Positions 8,022 to 16,455 are shown, numbered from the stretch's first letter. The stretch is DNA of 64,000 nucleotides from an uncultured Pelagibacteraceae bacterium (GCA_902581585.1 CACHPB010000002.1:1-64000); one strand, 5' to 3'. Notes: generated by a model not told the origin, from the letters alone. A program made the numbers and translations.

Positions 8022-8965
8022 TGTTAAATATTAAAAAAGTTGCTGTAGTTGGAACAGGTGTTATCGGAATAGGGTGGATTATAAGATTTCTAGCTCATAA
8101 TAAAATCGTTTATGCTTATGACAAAAATCTTAAGCAAAAGAAAATTTTAATAAACGAAATCAAAAGAGCACTACCATATGTAAAAAAACTTTTTAACAAA
8201 AAAAAAATAAACTTAAATAATTTAAAATTTTTCTTATCTTTGGAAGAGGCAGTTAAAGATGCTGATTTTATTCAAGAATGTGCACCAGAGAATTATAATT
8301 TAAAAACTGTTTTAATCAGGGAAATTTCTAAAAGTTGCAAAAAAAATGTTTTAATTTCATCAAGTTCTTCAGGATTGTTGCCATCAAAGATTTTTTCAAA
8401 ATGTAAAAATATTCAGAGAGGCATAATTGGCCATCCATTCAATCCTGTATATTTATTACCTTTGGTAGAAATAGTACCTGGTAAAAAAACTAGTGAGAAA
8501 TCTTTAAAAATTGCAAATAAATTTTATAAGTCAATTTCAATGAATCCAATAGTTCTAAAAAAAGAATTACCTGGTTATTTATCTGATAGACTTCAAGAAG
8601 CCTTATGGAGAGAGGCACTTCATATTATTAATGAAGGATACGCTACAACAGAGGATTTAGATAGAGCCATAGAGGATGGTCCCGGTTTAAGATATTCTTT
8701 GATGGGAACATTTTTAACCTTCCATTTAGCGGGTGGAAAGGCTGGGATGAAGCATATGTTAGAACAATTTGGGCCAGCATTAAAACTTCCATGGACTAAG
8801 CTTAAAGCGCCAAAATTATCAAAAAAACTCTCAGAAAGGTTGATTTCAGGCACAAAAAAACAAGCTAAAGGAAAATCAATAAATCAACTGTCAAATATAA
8901 GAGACGAGTATTTAGTCAACTTACAAATATTTAGGAAAAAATATGAAAATAAAATTAGAAAATAG
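8021..8965 (+). CDS. cdhA: L-carnitine 3-dehydrogenase (3-hydroxyacyl-CoA dehydrogenase family)
   Basis: The 314-residue protein has an N-terminal NAD-binding Rossmann fold (VAVVGTGVIGIGW, residues about 5-17) and a C-terminal HCDH domain. The motif GHPFNPVYLLPLVEIVPG near residue 140-160 carries the catalytic His of this family. CdhA oxidises L-carnitine to 3-dehydrocarnitine, the substrate of CdhC encoded directly upstream with a one-base overlap. Some carnitine dehydrogenases are fused to a thioesterase, but this one is not, and the thioesterase is encoded separately on the other strand. A generic 3-hydroxyacyl-CoA dehydrogenase is the alternative and is disfavoured by the context. Confidence 0.8.
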   Translation: MLNIKKVAVVGTGVIGIGWIIRFLAHNKIVYAYDKNLKQKKILINEIKRALPYVKKLFNKKKINLNNLKFFLSLEEAVKDADFIQECAPENYNLKTVLIREISKSCKKNVLISSSSSGLLPSKIFSKCKNIQRGIIGHPFNPVYLLPLVEIVPGKKTSEKSLKIANKFYKSISMNPIVLKKELPGYLSDRLQEALWREALHIINEGYATTEDLDRAIEDGPGLRYSLMGTFLTFHLAGGKAGMKHMLEQFGPALKLPWTKLKAPKLSKKLSERLISGTKKQAKGKSINQLSNIRDEYLVNLQIFRKKYENKIRK

Positions 8966-9001
8966 ATATCTAAAGAAAAATTAAAATGGTAAATTAAATA
9001 C

Positions 9002-10036
9002 ATGGACTTCAATCACTTCTTAACTAGCTATATGCCAGATACAAATGTAGGTTCAAAACAACATTTTAAAAATATGTTGGAAGAATGTGTTGTTGCAGAG
9101 AAACTTGGTTATGCAACAGTATCAATTCCTGAACATCATTTAATAAATTTACTTATGATGCCATCACCTTTGCAGATGGCTGTAAAAATTGCATCTATCA
9201 CAAAAAACATTAAAATCACAACTGGAATAGTTGTTTTGCCTCTTCACGATATGAGAACATATGCTGGTGAGGTTGCAACAGCAGATATTTTAACTGATGG
9301 CAGATTAATTTTAGGTGTTGGAAGAGGTGCTTTTGCTTGGGAGATGCAAAGATTAGGAACTCCCATAGAAAAATCAAAAGAAAAATTTATAGAGTCACTC
9401 GAGGTTTTACAATTATTGTTAAAAAATAAAGAAGTTTCATATAAAGGTAAATTCTATGATTTTGAACCAATTACTATTATGCCTCGACCGATAAGTAATC
9501 CTGTGCAAATGATGGTAGCTGCCATGAATTTAGAAAGTATTAAAGATGCAGCATCAAAGGGATTTCATGTTCAATCAACTGTATTGTCAGGTACTAAAGA
9601 TCTTTTATTAAGTAGAGTGAATGCGTTTAAGGAAGGTTGTGCAAAGTTAGGAGAAGAGGGAAAACTAATAAAACTTTCTATGCAACGTATGGCTTATTTG
9701 GCGAAAGATGAAAATGAAGCTAGAGAAAAAACAAAACTTGCTTACGAATATTACAAACGATTTGATAATATGTTTACTGGTCCTGGTAAAGTAAATGAAG
9801 GAAATATTGAAGCTTTGCCTAGAAAACAAACTTTAGATGAATTAAAAGAAAATCTTTTGATCTGTCCTCTGAATGAGATGGTTGATAAGTTAAGTGTCTA
9901 TGCCGAGGCTGGAGTTGATGAAATTATTCTTAGTTCAAGTTTTGGCCAATCACAAAAAGATTTAATAGAGTCTATGCATAGAATTGGTGAAAATGTAATT
10001 CCATATTTTAAAAAATCAAACATACAAGTAGCATAA
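9002..10036 (+). CDS. LLM class flavin-dependent monooxygenase
   Basis: The 344-residue protein is a luciferase-like monooxygenase. It has the TIM-barrel strand patterns SIPEHHL, ITTGIVVLPLHDMRTYAGEVATAD and GRLILGVGRGAF, and the C-terminal GVDEIILSSSFG. Members use reduced FMN from a separate reductase to oxygenate small organics such as aldehydes, sulfonates or amines. No flavin reductase gene is visible nearby, so a reductase elsewhere must serve it. It follows cdhA by 36 bp and precedes an alpha/beta hydrolase by 6 bp, so an oxygenation-then-ester-hydrolysis pair is a reasonable inference. The substrate is unknown. Confidence 0.8.
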   Translation: MDFNHFLTSYMPDTNVGSKQHFKNMLEECVVAEKLGYATVSIPEHHLINLLMMPSPLQMAVKIASITKNIKITTGIVVLPLHDMRTYAGEVATADILTDGRLILGVGRGAFAWEMQRLGTPIEKSKEKFIESLEVLQLLLKNKEVSYKGKFYDFEPITIMPRPISNPVQMMVAAMNLESIKDAASKGFHVQSTVLSGTKDLLLSRVNAFKEGCAKLGEEGKLIKLSMQRMAYLAKDENEAREKTKLAYEYYKRFDNMFTGPGKVNEGNIEALPRKQTLDELKENLLICPLNEMVDKLSVYAEAGVDEIILSSSFGQSQKDLIESMHRIGENVIPYFKKSNIQVA

Positions 10037-10042
10037 AGATCT

Positions 10043-10813
10043 ATGAGTATCATAGATTGTAATTATTCAGTAACAGGATCAGGACCTGCAATTTTTTTTA
10101 CCCATGGAGTAGGAGGAGCAGAGGATGCATGGAGATTCATAGTTCCAAAACTCAAAGATAAGTTCACAGTTGTAACCTATGATTTAAGAGGTCATGGAAA
10201 ATCACCTGTGAGTAATAAAGATTTTAATCTAGATGATCTTGTTTTAGATCTTGAGAGAGTTAGAGAAAGAACAGGTATAGAAAAAGCCCATTTTATAGGG
10301 CATTCTCTTGGAGGAATGATTGCACCTGCTTATGCAAGGAAATTTCCAGACAGAGTAAATTCAGTAGGTTTATTGTCAACAGTGGCAGGAAGATCGGATG
10401 AAGATAAACAAAAAGTATGGAATGTGATCTCTGATTTAAAAAATAAGGGTGTTGAACAAACTTTAAAAAATTTAACCACGAGGTGGTTTACAGATGACTT
10501 CATAGAAAAAAATCCTGATCTTGTATCAAGAAGATTAAAACAGGTTATAGATACTGACAAAGATGTTTTTATTAATGTATTTAAAATATATGCAGAAACC
10601 GAGATGATTCCTTGGTTAAAAGAAATTAAGAAGCCATGTTTATTTATGACAGGAGAAAATGATGGAGGTTGTACACCTTTTCATAATGAAAGAATGTCAA
10701 ATGAGATTGAAATTTCTAAATTGGTTATAATACCAAAGGTAAAACACTCTTTTTTGATAGAGGCTCCTGAGCAAATAACAAAAAACTTATTAGAATTTAT
10801 TGAAAGTTTATAA
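10043..10813 (+). CDS. Alpha/beta hydrolase (3-oxoadipate enol-lactonase-like)
   Basis: The 256-residue protein has the full alpha/beta hydrolase set. The HGVGG oxyanion segment is near residue 20, GHGKS is near 53, the nucleophile is S88 (GHSLGG), the acid is D207 (GENDGG) and the base is H235 (KHSF). Lactonases and ester hydrolases of this size are common. It is 6 bp downstream of the flavin monooxygenase, with which it probably acts, for example to open an ester made by oxygenation. It ends 4 bp before the convergent SDR gene. Confidence 0.8.
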   Translation: MSIIDCNYSVTGSGPAIFFTHGVGGAEDAWRFIVPKLKDKFTVVTYDLRGHGKSPVSNKDFNLDDLVLDLERVRERTGIEKAHFIGHSLGGMIAPAYARKFPDRVNSVGLLSTVAGRSDEDKQKVWNVISDLKNKGVEQTLKNLTTRWFTDDFIEKNPDLVSRRLKQVIDTDKDVFINVFKIYAETEMIPWLKEIKKPCLFMTGENDGGCTPFHNERMSNEIEISKLVIIPKVKHSFLIEAPEQITKNLLEFIESL

Positions 10814-10817
10814 AAAC

Positions 10818-11603
10818 TTAATGCATTCTTAATGTATTTCCATCAACCCCAACCACTTGTCCTGAAATTCTAGAAGACTCATCTGAAATTAAATAGCAAC
10901 ACATATTTCCAATATCTTTCTCATAAACCCAAGTGTTAAGAGATGTCATAGAAACAAACTCACTCTCAACAGCTTTCTTAGAAATTTTTAAAAATTTTGC
11001 TTTATCTCTGATTACTCTGCCCATCCTATCTCCTTTGACAGTTCCTGGACAAATCGCATTTACTCTTATTTTGAATTTTCCTAATTCCATTGCTAAGGTT
11101 TTTGTCATACCCACAACTGCCCATTTACTTGCTGAATACGGAGATCTTAATGGAAAGCCAAATATACCTGCAGTAGAAGATAGATTAACCACAGATCCAC
11201 CTTTATTTTTTTTTAACATTGGAATTGCTAATTTTGAAAAAATAAAATGACTAATTACATTTATTTTTAATGTTTGTTCCCAATCTTTTGTCTTAAGTTT
11301 TTCCATAGTTCCAGTTGGGCCTGCTACTCCAACATTATTAATTAGAGCATCAATTTTTTGTGTTTTTTTTTTAATTTCTTTAAAAAAATTTATCACGTCA
11401 TTTTCATTTGAAGCATCGCAATGAAAACTAAACAATCTTTTATTATTTAATGGATGTTTTTTTAATTTATTTATTGATTTTAGATCTATGTCACACAAAA
11501 ATACTTTTGCACCTTTTTCAAGACACTCTTTTGCTGTCGCCCAACCAATCCCTGTAGCACCAGCAGAAATAATTATTTTTTTACTTTCTAAATTGTATGA
11601 CAT
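10818..11603 (-). CDS. Short-chain dehydrogenase/reductase
   Basis: The 261-residue protein is a classical SDR. The N-terminal nucleotide-binding loop SAGATGIGWA departs slightly from the TGxxxGxG consensus (the first Thr is Ala). NNVG is present, the catalytic residues are Y156 and K160 (YSASKWAV), and GQVVGVDGN is the usual C-terminal motif. It would interconvert a secondary alcohol and a ketone with NAD(P). It lies 8 bp downstream of a 2OG oxygenase and shares its operon with a betaine ATPase, so it may oxidise a hydroxylated osmolyte. The substrate is not readable. Confidence 0.85.
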   Translation of the reverse strand: MSYNLESKKIIISAGATGIGWATAKECLEKGAKVFLCDIDLKSINKLKKHPLNNKRLFSFHCDASNENDVINFFKEIKKKTQKIDALINNVGVAGPTGTMEKLKTKDWEQTLKINVISHFIFSKLAIPMLKKNKGGSVVNLSSTAGIFGFPLRSPYSASKWAVVGMTKTLAMELGKFKIRVNAICPGTVKGDRMGRVIRDKAKFLKISKKAVESEFVSMTSLNTWVYEKDIGNMCCYLISDESSRISGQVVGVDGNTLRMH

Positions 11604-11611
11604 TAGTAAAT

Positions 11612-12463
11612 TTAATCGGTTAAACCATCAGATCTAACTTTATTTCTTTCTATATGTATGGGCAACACCTTTCCATAAATTGCTTTAGAATGTTCAGGTG
11701 TATTTACTCTCCATGGATCTAATACATATGCTGGTATACACATATAGCGTGAGGTTTTTCCTATTATTTTGGTTACTCTATGCATAGTAAATCGTCCTTT
11801 AAATATTTGTAAATCACCAGGTTTTAGTTCAAGTTGCTTAACTTTTGAACGATCTCCATCTAACACTTTTTTTACTTCGTCAAATCTTTCATTTCCTGGT
11901 TCTCTTATATTTGGACAATACTCAAATACCCCACCTTGCTCTGGTTTTTGTATCATAAGACTTAAAGTAAATTCACAACTATCAAAATGCCAAGGCAATA
12001 TACCATCAGGCTCCATTACATTATAAGCATGACAAGCTAAGGGATCAGCCCATCTATATATTGGAGAAATTCCTAGACAAGCAGATACAAATTTAAGTAA
12101 TTCTTCAGTTTCATAAAGAAATTTCATTTCGGAGTTTTTTGCAAAGCAATCAGAGTTTAGATATCCATTGTATCTGTTCATAAATATTCTTTTTGGATGA
12201 TCCTTTGGAAGAGAGGGATCATCTTTTGCATAAAGATATGCATTGATACTTTCCTTAGACATGTAAACTTCATCTAGCTGTTGCTCTAATTCTTTTCTCA
12301 TAACTTCTAAAGAATTTGGTAAAATAAAGTTTGGGATTACTGAACAACTATCATTTTCTAATTCTGTTTTACATTTTTCAATTATTTTTTTTATCTTAGG
12401 AGAATGTAAGTCATGAATAGGATATTTTTCTAAATCAACAATTTTGCCTAAGTTTTTTTCCAT
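11612..12463 (-). CDS. 2OG-Fe(II) oxygenase of the ArpA/HalD-like type
   Basis: The 283-residue protein has the iron triad H159-x-D161 (WHFDSCEF) and H228 (MHRVTK), with an Arg near residue 240 (TSRYM) as the likely 2OG ligand. The layout, with ADPLACHAYNVM before the HxD and a PGDLQIFKGRF strand before the distal His, recalls the HalD/BesD/ArpA group. That group acts on free amino acids and related amines. The Asp in HxD argues for hydroxylation, because radical halogenases have Gly or Ala there. It sits between a betaine ABC ATPase (16 bp) and an SDR (8 bp). Hydroxylation of a quaternary amine or amino acid is plausible but inferred. Confidence 0.7.
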   Translation of the reverse strand: MEKNLGKIVDLEKYPIHDLHSPKIKKIIEKCKTELENDSCSVIPNFILPNSLEVMRKELEQQLDEVYMSKESINAYLYAKDDPSLPKDHPKRIFMNRYNGYLNSDCFAKNSEMKFLYETEELLKFVSACLGISPIYRWADPLACHAYNVMEPDGILPWHFDSCEFTLSLMIQKPEQGGVFEYCPNIREPGNERFDEVKKVLDGDRSKVKQLELKPGDLQIFKGRFTMHRVTKIIGKTSRYMCIPAYVLDPWRVNTPEHSKAIYGKVLPIHIERNKVRSDGLTD

Positions 12464-12479
12464 AACTGCACAATATAAA

Positions 12480-13505
12480 TTATGAGCTTCTTAGCGATTC
12501 TTGTAATTCTTTATTTGAAATATAACCTTTAGCATTTCCTTGTTTATCAATAACTTCACAATTGGAATTACTACAAACAACTTGGGGTAGAAACTCTTCA
12601 ATAAATTGATCTTCTTCAACTTTAATTAGGTTTGTCTTATCAATATCATCTGATTGATTAATAGGTTTCATAATAATTTTTGCTTTAATAACTTTGGTTC
12701 TATTCACATCTTTTACAAATGCCTCTACATATTCGTCTGCTGGGTTCATTATAATATCTACTGGCGTTCCTACTTGTACAAGTTTTCCCGCATTTAAAAT
12801 TCCAATATGATCTCCTAATCTAAGTGACTCATCAAGATCGTGAGTTATAAAAACTATAGTTTTTTTTAATTCTGCTTGGAGATCTATCAATTGTTTTTGC
12901 ATGTCACTTCTTATTAATGGATCTAATGCTGAGAAAGCTTCATCCATAAGCATAATGTCAGTATCAGTGGCTAAAGCCCTTGCAAGTCCTACCCGTTGCT
13001 GCATTCCACCAGATAGTTGAGCTGGATATTGATTTTCAAATCCTGATAAACCTACAGACTCAATTTTCTCCATTGCAGTAGCATTTCTTTTTTCAATTTC
13101 CACACCTTGCATTTCAAGTCCGTACCCAACGTTCTGTAAAACTGTCTTATGCGGAAATAAGCCAAACCTTTGAAATACCATACTCATTTTTTGCCTTCTA
13201 AATTCAATTAGTTGCTCTTTATTAAGAGTAGTTACATCCTTACCTTCAACTAAAATTTCCCCAGAAGTAGGATCTATCAATCTATTTAAGTGTCTGATTA
13301 ATGTTGATTTTCCAGATCCAGATAAACCCATGCAAACAAAGGTTTCTCCTTCCTCGATTTTTAAAGAAACATTATCTAATCCAACTGTATGTCCTGTTTG
13401 CTCTAAAACATCCTCTTTTGTAGCACCATCCTGAACCATTTTGAGAACGCTGGATGGTTTAGGTCCAAAAATTTTATATACATTATTGATTTCAATTTTT
13501 GACAT
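12480..13505 (-). CDS. proV: Glycine betaine/choline-type ABC transporter ATPase
   Basis: The 341-residue protein is a ProV/OpuAA-type ATPase. Walker A is GLSGSGKST near residue 57-65, the Q-loop lies in MSMVFQRFGLFPH, the signature is LSGGMQQRVGLARAL, Walker B is IMLMDEAFSALD and the H-loop is FITHD. The C-terminal 70 residues are a degenerate CBS-like regulatory region. The N-terminal region with a helix before the first strand (KIFGPKPSSVLKMVQDGATKEDV) is typical of the betaine/choline subfamily. A second ATPase of the same type lies at 18742-19788, on the other side of the permease. The two may form a heterodimer, or one may serve another system. Confidence 0.9.
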   Translation of the reverse strand: MSKIEINNVYKIFGPKPSSVLKMVQDGATKEDVLEQTGHTVGLDNVSLKIEEGETFVCMGLSGSGKSTLIRHLNRLIDPTSGEILVEGKDVTTLNKEQLIEFRRQKMSMVFQRFGLFPHKTVLQNVGYGLEMQGVEIEKRNATAMEKIESVGLSGFENQYPAQLSGGMQQRVGLARALATDTDIMLMDEAFSALDPLIRSDMQKQLIDLQAELKKTIVFITHDLDESLRLGDHIGILNAGKLVQVGTPVDIIMNPADEYVEAFVKDVNRTKVIKAKIIMKPINQSDDIDKTNLIKVEEDQFIEEFLPQVVCSNSNCEVIDKQGNAKGYISNKELQESLRSS

Positions 13506-13618
13506 TTCTAAAAGTCTAATTCTTTTAATGTATCAAAGCAAACCCACAATTAAATAAATAAAAAGCTTTCAACCATTAATTGAATTGAAATTTTTACCAT
13601 TTTATATAATTATTTATC
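13506..13618. promoter_or_regulatory. Divergent promoter region with a TATAAT close to a start codon
   Basis: These 113 AT-rich bases separate the betaine ATPase from the gamma-butyrobetaine dioxygenase. A perfect -10 hexamer TATAAT lies at 13605-13610, only 8 bases before the ATG at 13619. That would put transcription start at or next to the start codon, meaning a leaderless or very short leader. No good -35 is visible at 17 bp. I see no other gene here. Confidence 0.35.
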
Positions 13619-14752
13619 ATGAATTCAATTTCTAAAATCTCAAAAAATAGTACTTACCTTCAAATTATTTGGAATGATGGAGAGGAAAGTAAATTCAATT
13701 ATATGTGGCTAAGAGACAATTGTCCAACCGCGCATGACAAGGACTCACGACATAGAATGTTTAATATTTTAGAAGTTTCTAAAGATATAAATCCAAAAAA
13801 ATATTCTCTTAATGATGATGGAAAATTAGAAATTGAGTGGAGTGAGGGAGAACACATAAGTTATTATGACCCAAAATGGTTAAGAGAAAATTGCTATACA
13901 ATTAAAAATAAACAAAAATATACATCTCCTTATCAACTTTGGGATAATAATTTAAAAAATAATTTTGAAAGTATATGTATTGAACATGATGAAGTAATTG
14001 ACTCTGACAAAGGTTTAATAAGGTGGCTTGAACTATTACATCATAAAGGTATTGCGATAGTTAAAAATGCACCAACAGAAAAAAAATCAGGATTTAAAAT
14101 ACTACATCGGATAAGCCATGTGAGAGAAACATTTTTTAAAACCCCTTTTGAGGTAATAAATATTCCAAAACCAAATAATTCTGCATACACGGCGCATGCT
14201 TTAAGAAATCATATGGATTTACCTTGGTTTGAATTACCACCTGGTTATCAGTTTTTGCATTGTTTAGTAAATGATGCAAATGGTGGAGACTCTTCAGCAA
14301 TCGATGGGTTTGCTGTAGCCGATTATCTTAGACAAAATGAAAAAGATATATTTGAGACACTGGTTTCTGTGCCTCTTAAATTTAGAGATAAAGATTATAC
14401 TCAAGAATCTCACAGAAGCTATCATGCACCCGCAATTAGTTTAACAAAAGATAAAGATTTTCATGATATTAGATTTAGTGTTGCAACGATGGATGCTTTA
14501 GATTGTCATCCAGATAAAATGGATAAAGTTTATAAAGCCCACCATAGATTTGGAAATCTTCTACACGATGATAAGTTTCAGATTAAATTTAGATTAGGAC
14601 CTGGAGACATATTTTCTTTTAATAATAGGCGTGTTTTACACGGCAGAACTGCTTTTGACCCAAATTCAGGTCATCGTCATCTTCAAGGATATTATTTAGA
14701 TAGAGATGAAATACTTGGAAGATTGGAATATCTTAAAAAATATAAATCATAA
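13619..14752 (+). CDS. Gamma-butyrobetaine dioxygenase-like 2OG oxygenase
   Basis: The 377-residue protein has the two-domain BBOX layout: an N-terminal domain (about 1-100) with W-L-R-D-N-C and a second W-L-R-E-N-C, then a TauD-type core. Iron ligands are H198-x-D200 (NHMDLP) and H341 (LHGRTAF), with HRHLQGYYLD supplying the 2OG Arg. BBOX hydroxylates gamma-butyrobetaine to L-carnitine, and the nearby CdhA, CdhC and CdhB homologues would take carnitine onward. The N-domain keeps the Cys of RDNC but lacks the cluster of cysteines that bind zinc in animal BBOX. The 3' end overlaps the convergent GDPD gene by 6 bp. Trimethyllysine dioxygenase is a related alternative. Confidence 0.75.
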   Translation: MNSISKISKNSTYLQIIWNDGEESKFNYMWLRDNCPTAHDKDSRHRMFNILEVSKDINPKKYSLNDDGKLEIEWSEGEHISYYDPKWLRENCYTIKNKQKYTSPYQLWDNNLKNNFESICIEHDEVIDSDKGLIRWLELLHHKGIAIVKNAPTEKKSGFKILHRISHVRETFFKTPFEVINIPKPNNSAYTAHALRNHMDLPWFELPPGYQFLHCLVNDANGGDSSAIDGFAVADYLRQNEKDIFETLVSVPLKFRDKDYTQESHRSYHAPAISLTKDKDFHDIRFSVATMDALDCHPDKMDKVYKAHHRFGNLLHDDKFQIKFRLGPGDIFSFNNRRVLHGRTAFDPNSGHRHLQGYYLDRDEILGRLEYLKKYKS

Positions 14753-15385
14753 GTTTTCAAATATAAGATTGTTATCTTTTTCATATTTCAAAAATTCCTT
14801 TTTGTTTTTAATCGTGTAATAATATTTCTCTTTATTAATTATTTGTATTCTTCGACTATTTAAAAACTTTTTATCTAATATTAGATATTTTATTTTTTTG
14901 TTTAGGCTACTTTTTAAAATAGATTTTATGCTAGATTTGTTGGAAAAAGATAAACCTACTGATAGTTTTGAGTTAAGTTTAAGAAGATTATAGATATTTT
15001 CATGCTTAAAAGAGATAAAAGTACATTTTTTAAAACTTCTAGTTTCTTTAATCAAATTAGATAAAAGTTCTTTATTAAATAATGGCTTTATTTCAATAAA
15101 GATAGGAAATTTTTTTTTTGAAATTTTTAGAACCTCTTTTAATGGTGGTATTTGAAAGTTTTTATTTTTAATTTTTTTTAGATCTTCATAATTAATATTT
15201 TTGATACTTTTGCTTATTTTAAAAATTCTCTTTAAAGTAAAATCATGAAAGCATACAAACTTTTTATCTTTGGTTGAATGAATATCTGTTTCAATCCCAA
15301 ATCTTTTTTTAAATGATGCTCGAAAAGATTCTAAGCAGTTTTCTTTGTAACTCTTATTTACAATTCCTCTATGTATTATATGCAT
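14747..15385 (-). CDS. Glycerophosphodiester phosphodiesterase
   Basis: The 212-residue protein keeps the GDPD catalytic set: H5-R6 (IIHRG), E32 and D34 (IETDIHST), H47 (FHDFTLKR) and IEIK in mid-protein, with ENCLESF as the usual first-helix motif. It hydrolyses glycerophosphodiesters to glycerol-3-phosphate plus an alcohol. No signal peptide is visible, so a cytoplasmic site is likely. Its start lies just past the intrinsic terminator of the betaine binding-protein gene. If the substrate were glycerophosphocholine, the choline released would suit this betaine-rich neighbourhood, but that is inference. Confidence 0.8.
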   Translation of the reverse strand: MHIIHRGIVNKSYKENCLESFRASFKKRFGIETDIHSTKDKKFVCFHDFTLKRIFKISKSIKNINYEDLKKIKNKNFQIPPLKEVLKISKKKFPIFIEIKPLFNKELLSNLIKETRSFKKCTFISFKHENIYNLLKLNSKLSVGLSFSNKSSIKSILKSSLNKKIKYLILDKKFLNSRRIQIINKEKYYYTIKNKKEFLKYEKDNNLIFENL

Positions 15386-15387
15386 GT

Positions 15388-15420
15388 AAAAAAAAAGGGC
15401 TCTGTTTCCACAAAGCCCTT
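15388..15420 (-). terminator. Intrinsic terminator after the betaine binding-protein gene
   Basis: Read on the minus strand, a stem AAGGGCT/AGCCCTT (15395-15401 with 15414-15420), extended by a TGT/ACA pair around a four-base loop, is followed by nine Ts (bases 15388-15396). This is a textbook rho-independent terminator 24 bp downstream of the stop codon. It would insulate the GDPD gene from the presumably abundant binding-protein transcript. Confidence 0.85.
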
Positions 15421-15444
15421 AATTATTTTTTTGAAGTTTAATTA

Positions 15445-16455
15445 TTAGTTAGGTAACCAACTTTTCCATTTATCTGGATTATTGTCTAACCACTCATTTA
15501 CAACTTCTTTAACGTCTCTTTTTTTGATGTCAACTTCAACAAGCATCTTAGCTTGGTCTAAGTTTTCTAATTTCATTCTTTCAAAAAAAGCTTTTGCTTT
15601 AGCATGTTCTGGTTTAGCAAATGTGTCAGGATTTCCATAATTCATAGTGTAATCTTTATCCCAACCAGTTGCTGGCCATCCATCTGTACCGCAAGTTTTC
15701 CAGTTGTTTGCTTCAGTAAATGTGTCTCCTTCACAAGTTTTGTATTCAGGAAGTTGAACTCCTACCATGTCAAACTCACCAAAGAACCAGTGTGGTGACC
15801 ATAAGTATAACAAGAACGGCTCTTTTCTCATGTAAGCAGCTTTTGCTTCTGCAATTGCAGCCGCTTCAGTACCTAGCTCATCTGCTTGGAAATCAATTCC
15901 TAAAAGATCAAGTCTTTTTTGGTCATGACAGTTCCAACCAGCTACAGGACATCCAATTAATCTTCCTTTACCGCCGGTTTCAATAGTTGCAAATTTAGCT
16001 TTATGTTTGTTTAGGTCTCTCCAAGTTTTAATGCCCATTTCTTCTGCAGCATATCTAGGTATCCAGTAATCTGACATACCGATGATTCCAGTAGTTCCTA
16101 AAAGATCAACTGTTCCATCTCCTTTATAAGACTTTACTACTTTGCCGTCATAAATTAAATCTTCATTAAACATTACATCGTCTGCCTCTGCATAACTTGG
16201 CCAACTCTCGCAAGCGAAATCAAGTTCTCCAGCTGCAATTGCTTCCCATAATCCAGTACCAGACGGGAAAACTGTTTGTTTAATTTTATAGCCCATTTCT
16301 CGTTCAAGAATTGCTACTGCAACTTCACAAGTGATTATTCCACCTGTCCAGTCAGCAATAGCAGCATGTAATCTTTTTGCATTTGCCTGAGTAAGACTAG
16401 CAAGTAAAATTACGAAAGATAAAAATAGAGCTGATATTGTTTTTGATAACCTCAT
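15445..16455 (-). CDS. proX: Glycine betaine/choline ABC transporter periplasmic binding protein
   Basis: The 336-residue protein has a signal peptide (about 1-26, ending ANA) and an OpuAC/ProX-type ligand-binding domain. Trp-rich stretches such as ADWTGGIITCEVA, FACESWPSYAEAD and LYLWSPHWFFGEFD would supply the aromatic cage that holds a quaternary ammonium group. A purine-rich AGAGAGGAAA ribosome site precedes the start and closely resembles that of the peptide-type binding protein at 45580. It follows the fused permease gene by 89 bp and ends in a strong terminator. Specificity among glycine betaine, choline, carnitine and related compounds cannot be read. Confidence 0.9.
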   Translation of the reverse strand: MRLSKTISALFLSFVILLASLTQANAKRLHAAIADWTGGIITCEVAVAILEREMGYKIKQTVFPSGTGLWEAIAAGELDFACESWPSYAEADDVMFNEDLIYDGKVVKSYKGDGTVDLLGTTGIIGMSDYWIPRYAAEEMGIKTWRDLNKHKAKFATIETGGKGRLIGCPVAGWNCHDQKRLDLLGIDFQADELGTEAAAIAEAKAAYMRKEPFLLYLWSPHWFFGEFDMVGVQLPEYKTCEGDTFTEANNWKTCGTDGWPATGWDKDYTMNYGNPDTFAKPEHAKAKAFFERMKLENLDQAKMLVEVDIKKRDVKEVVNEWLDNNPDKWKSWLPN

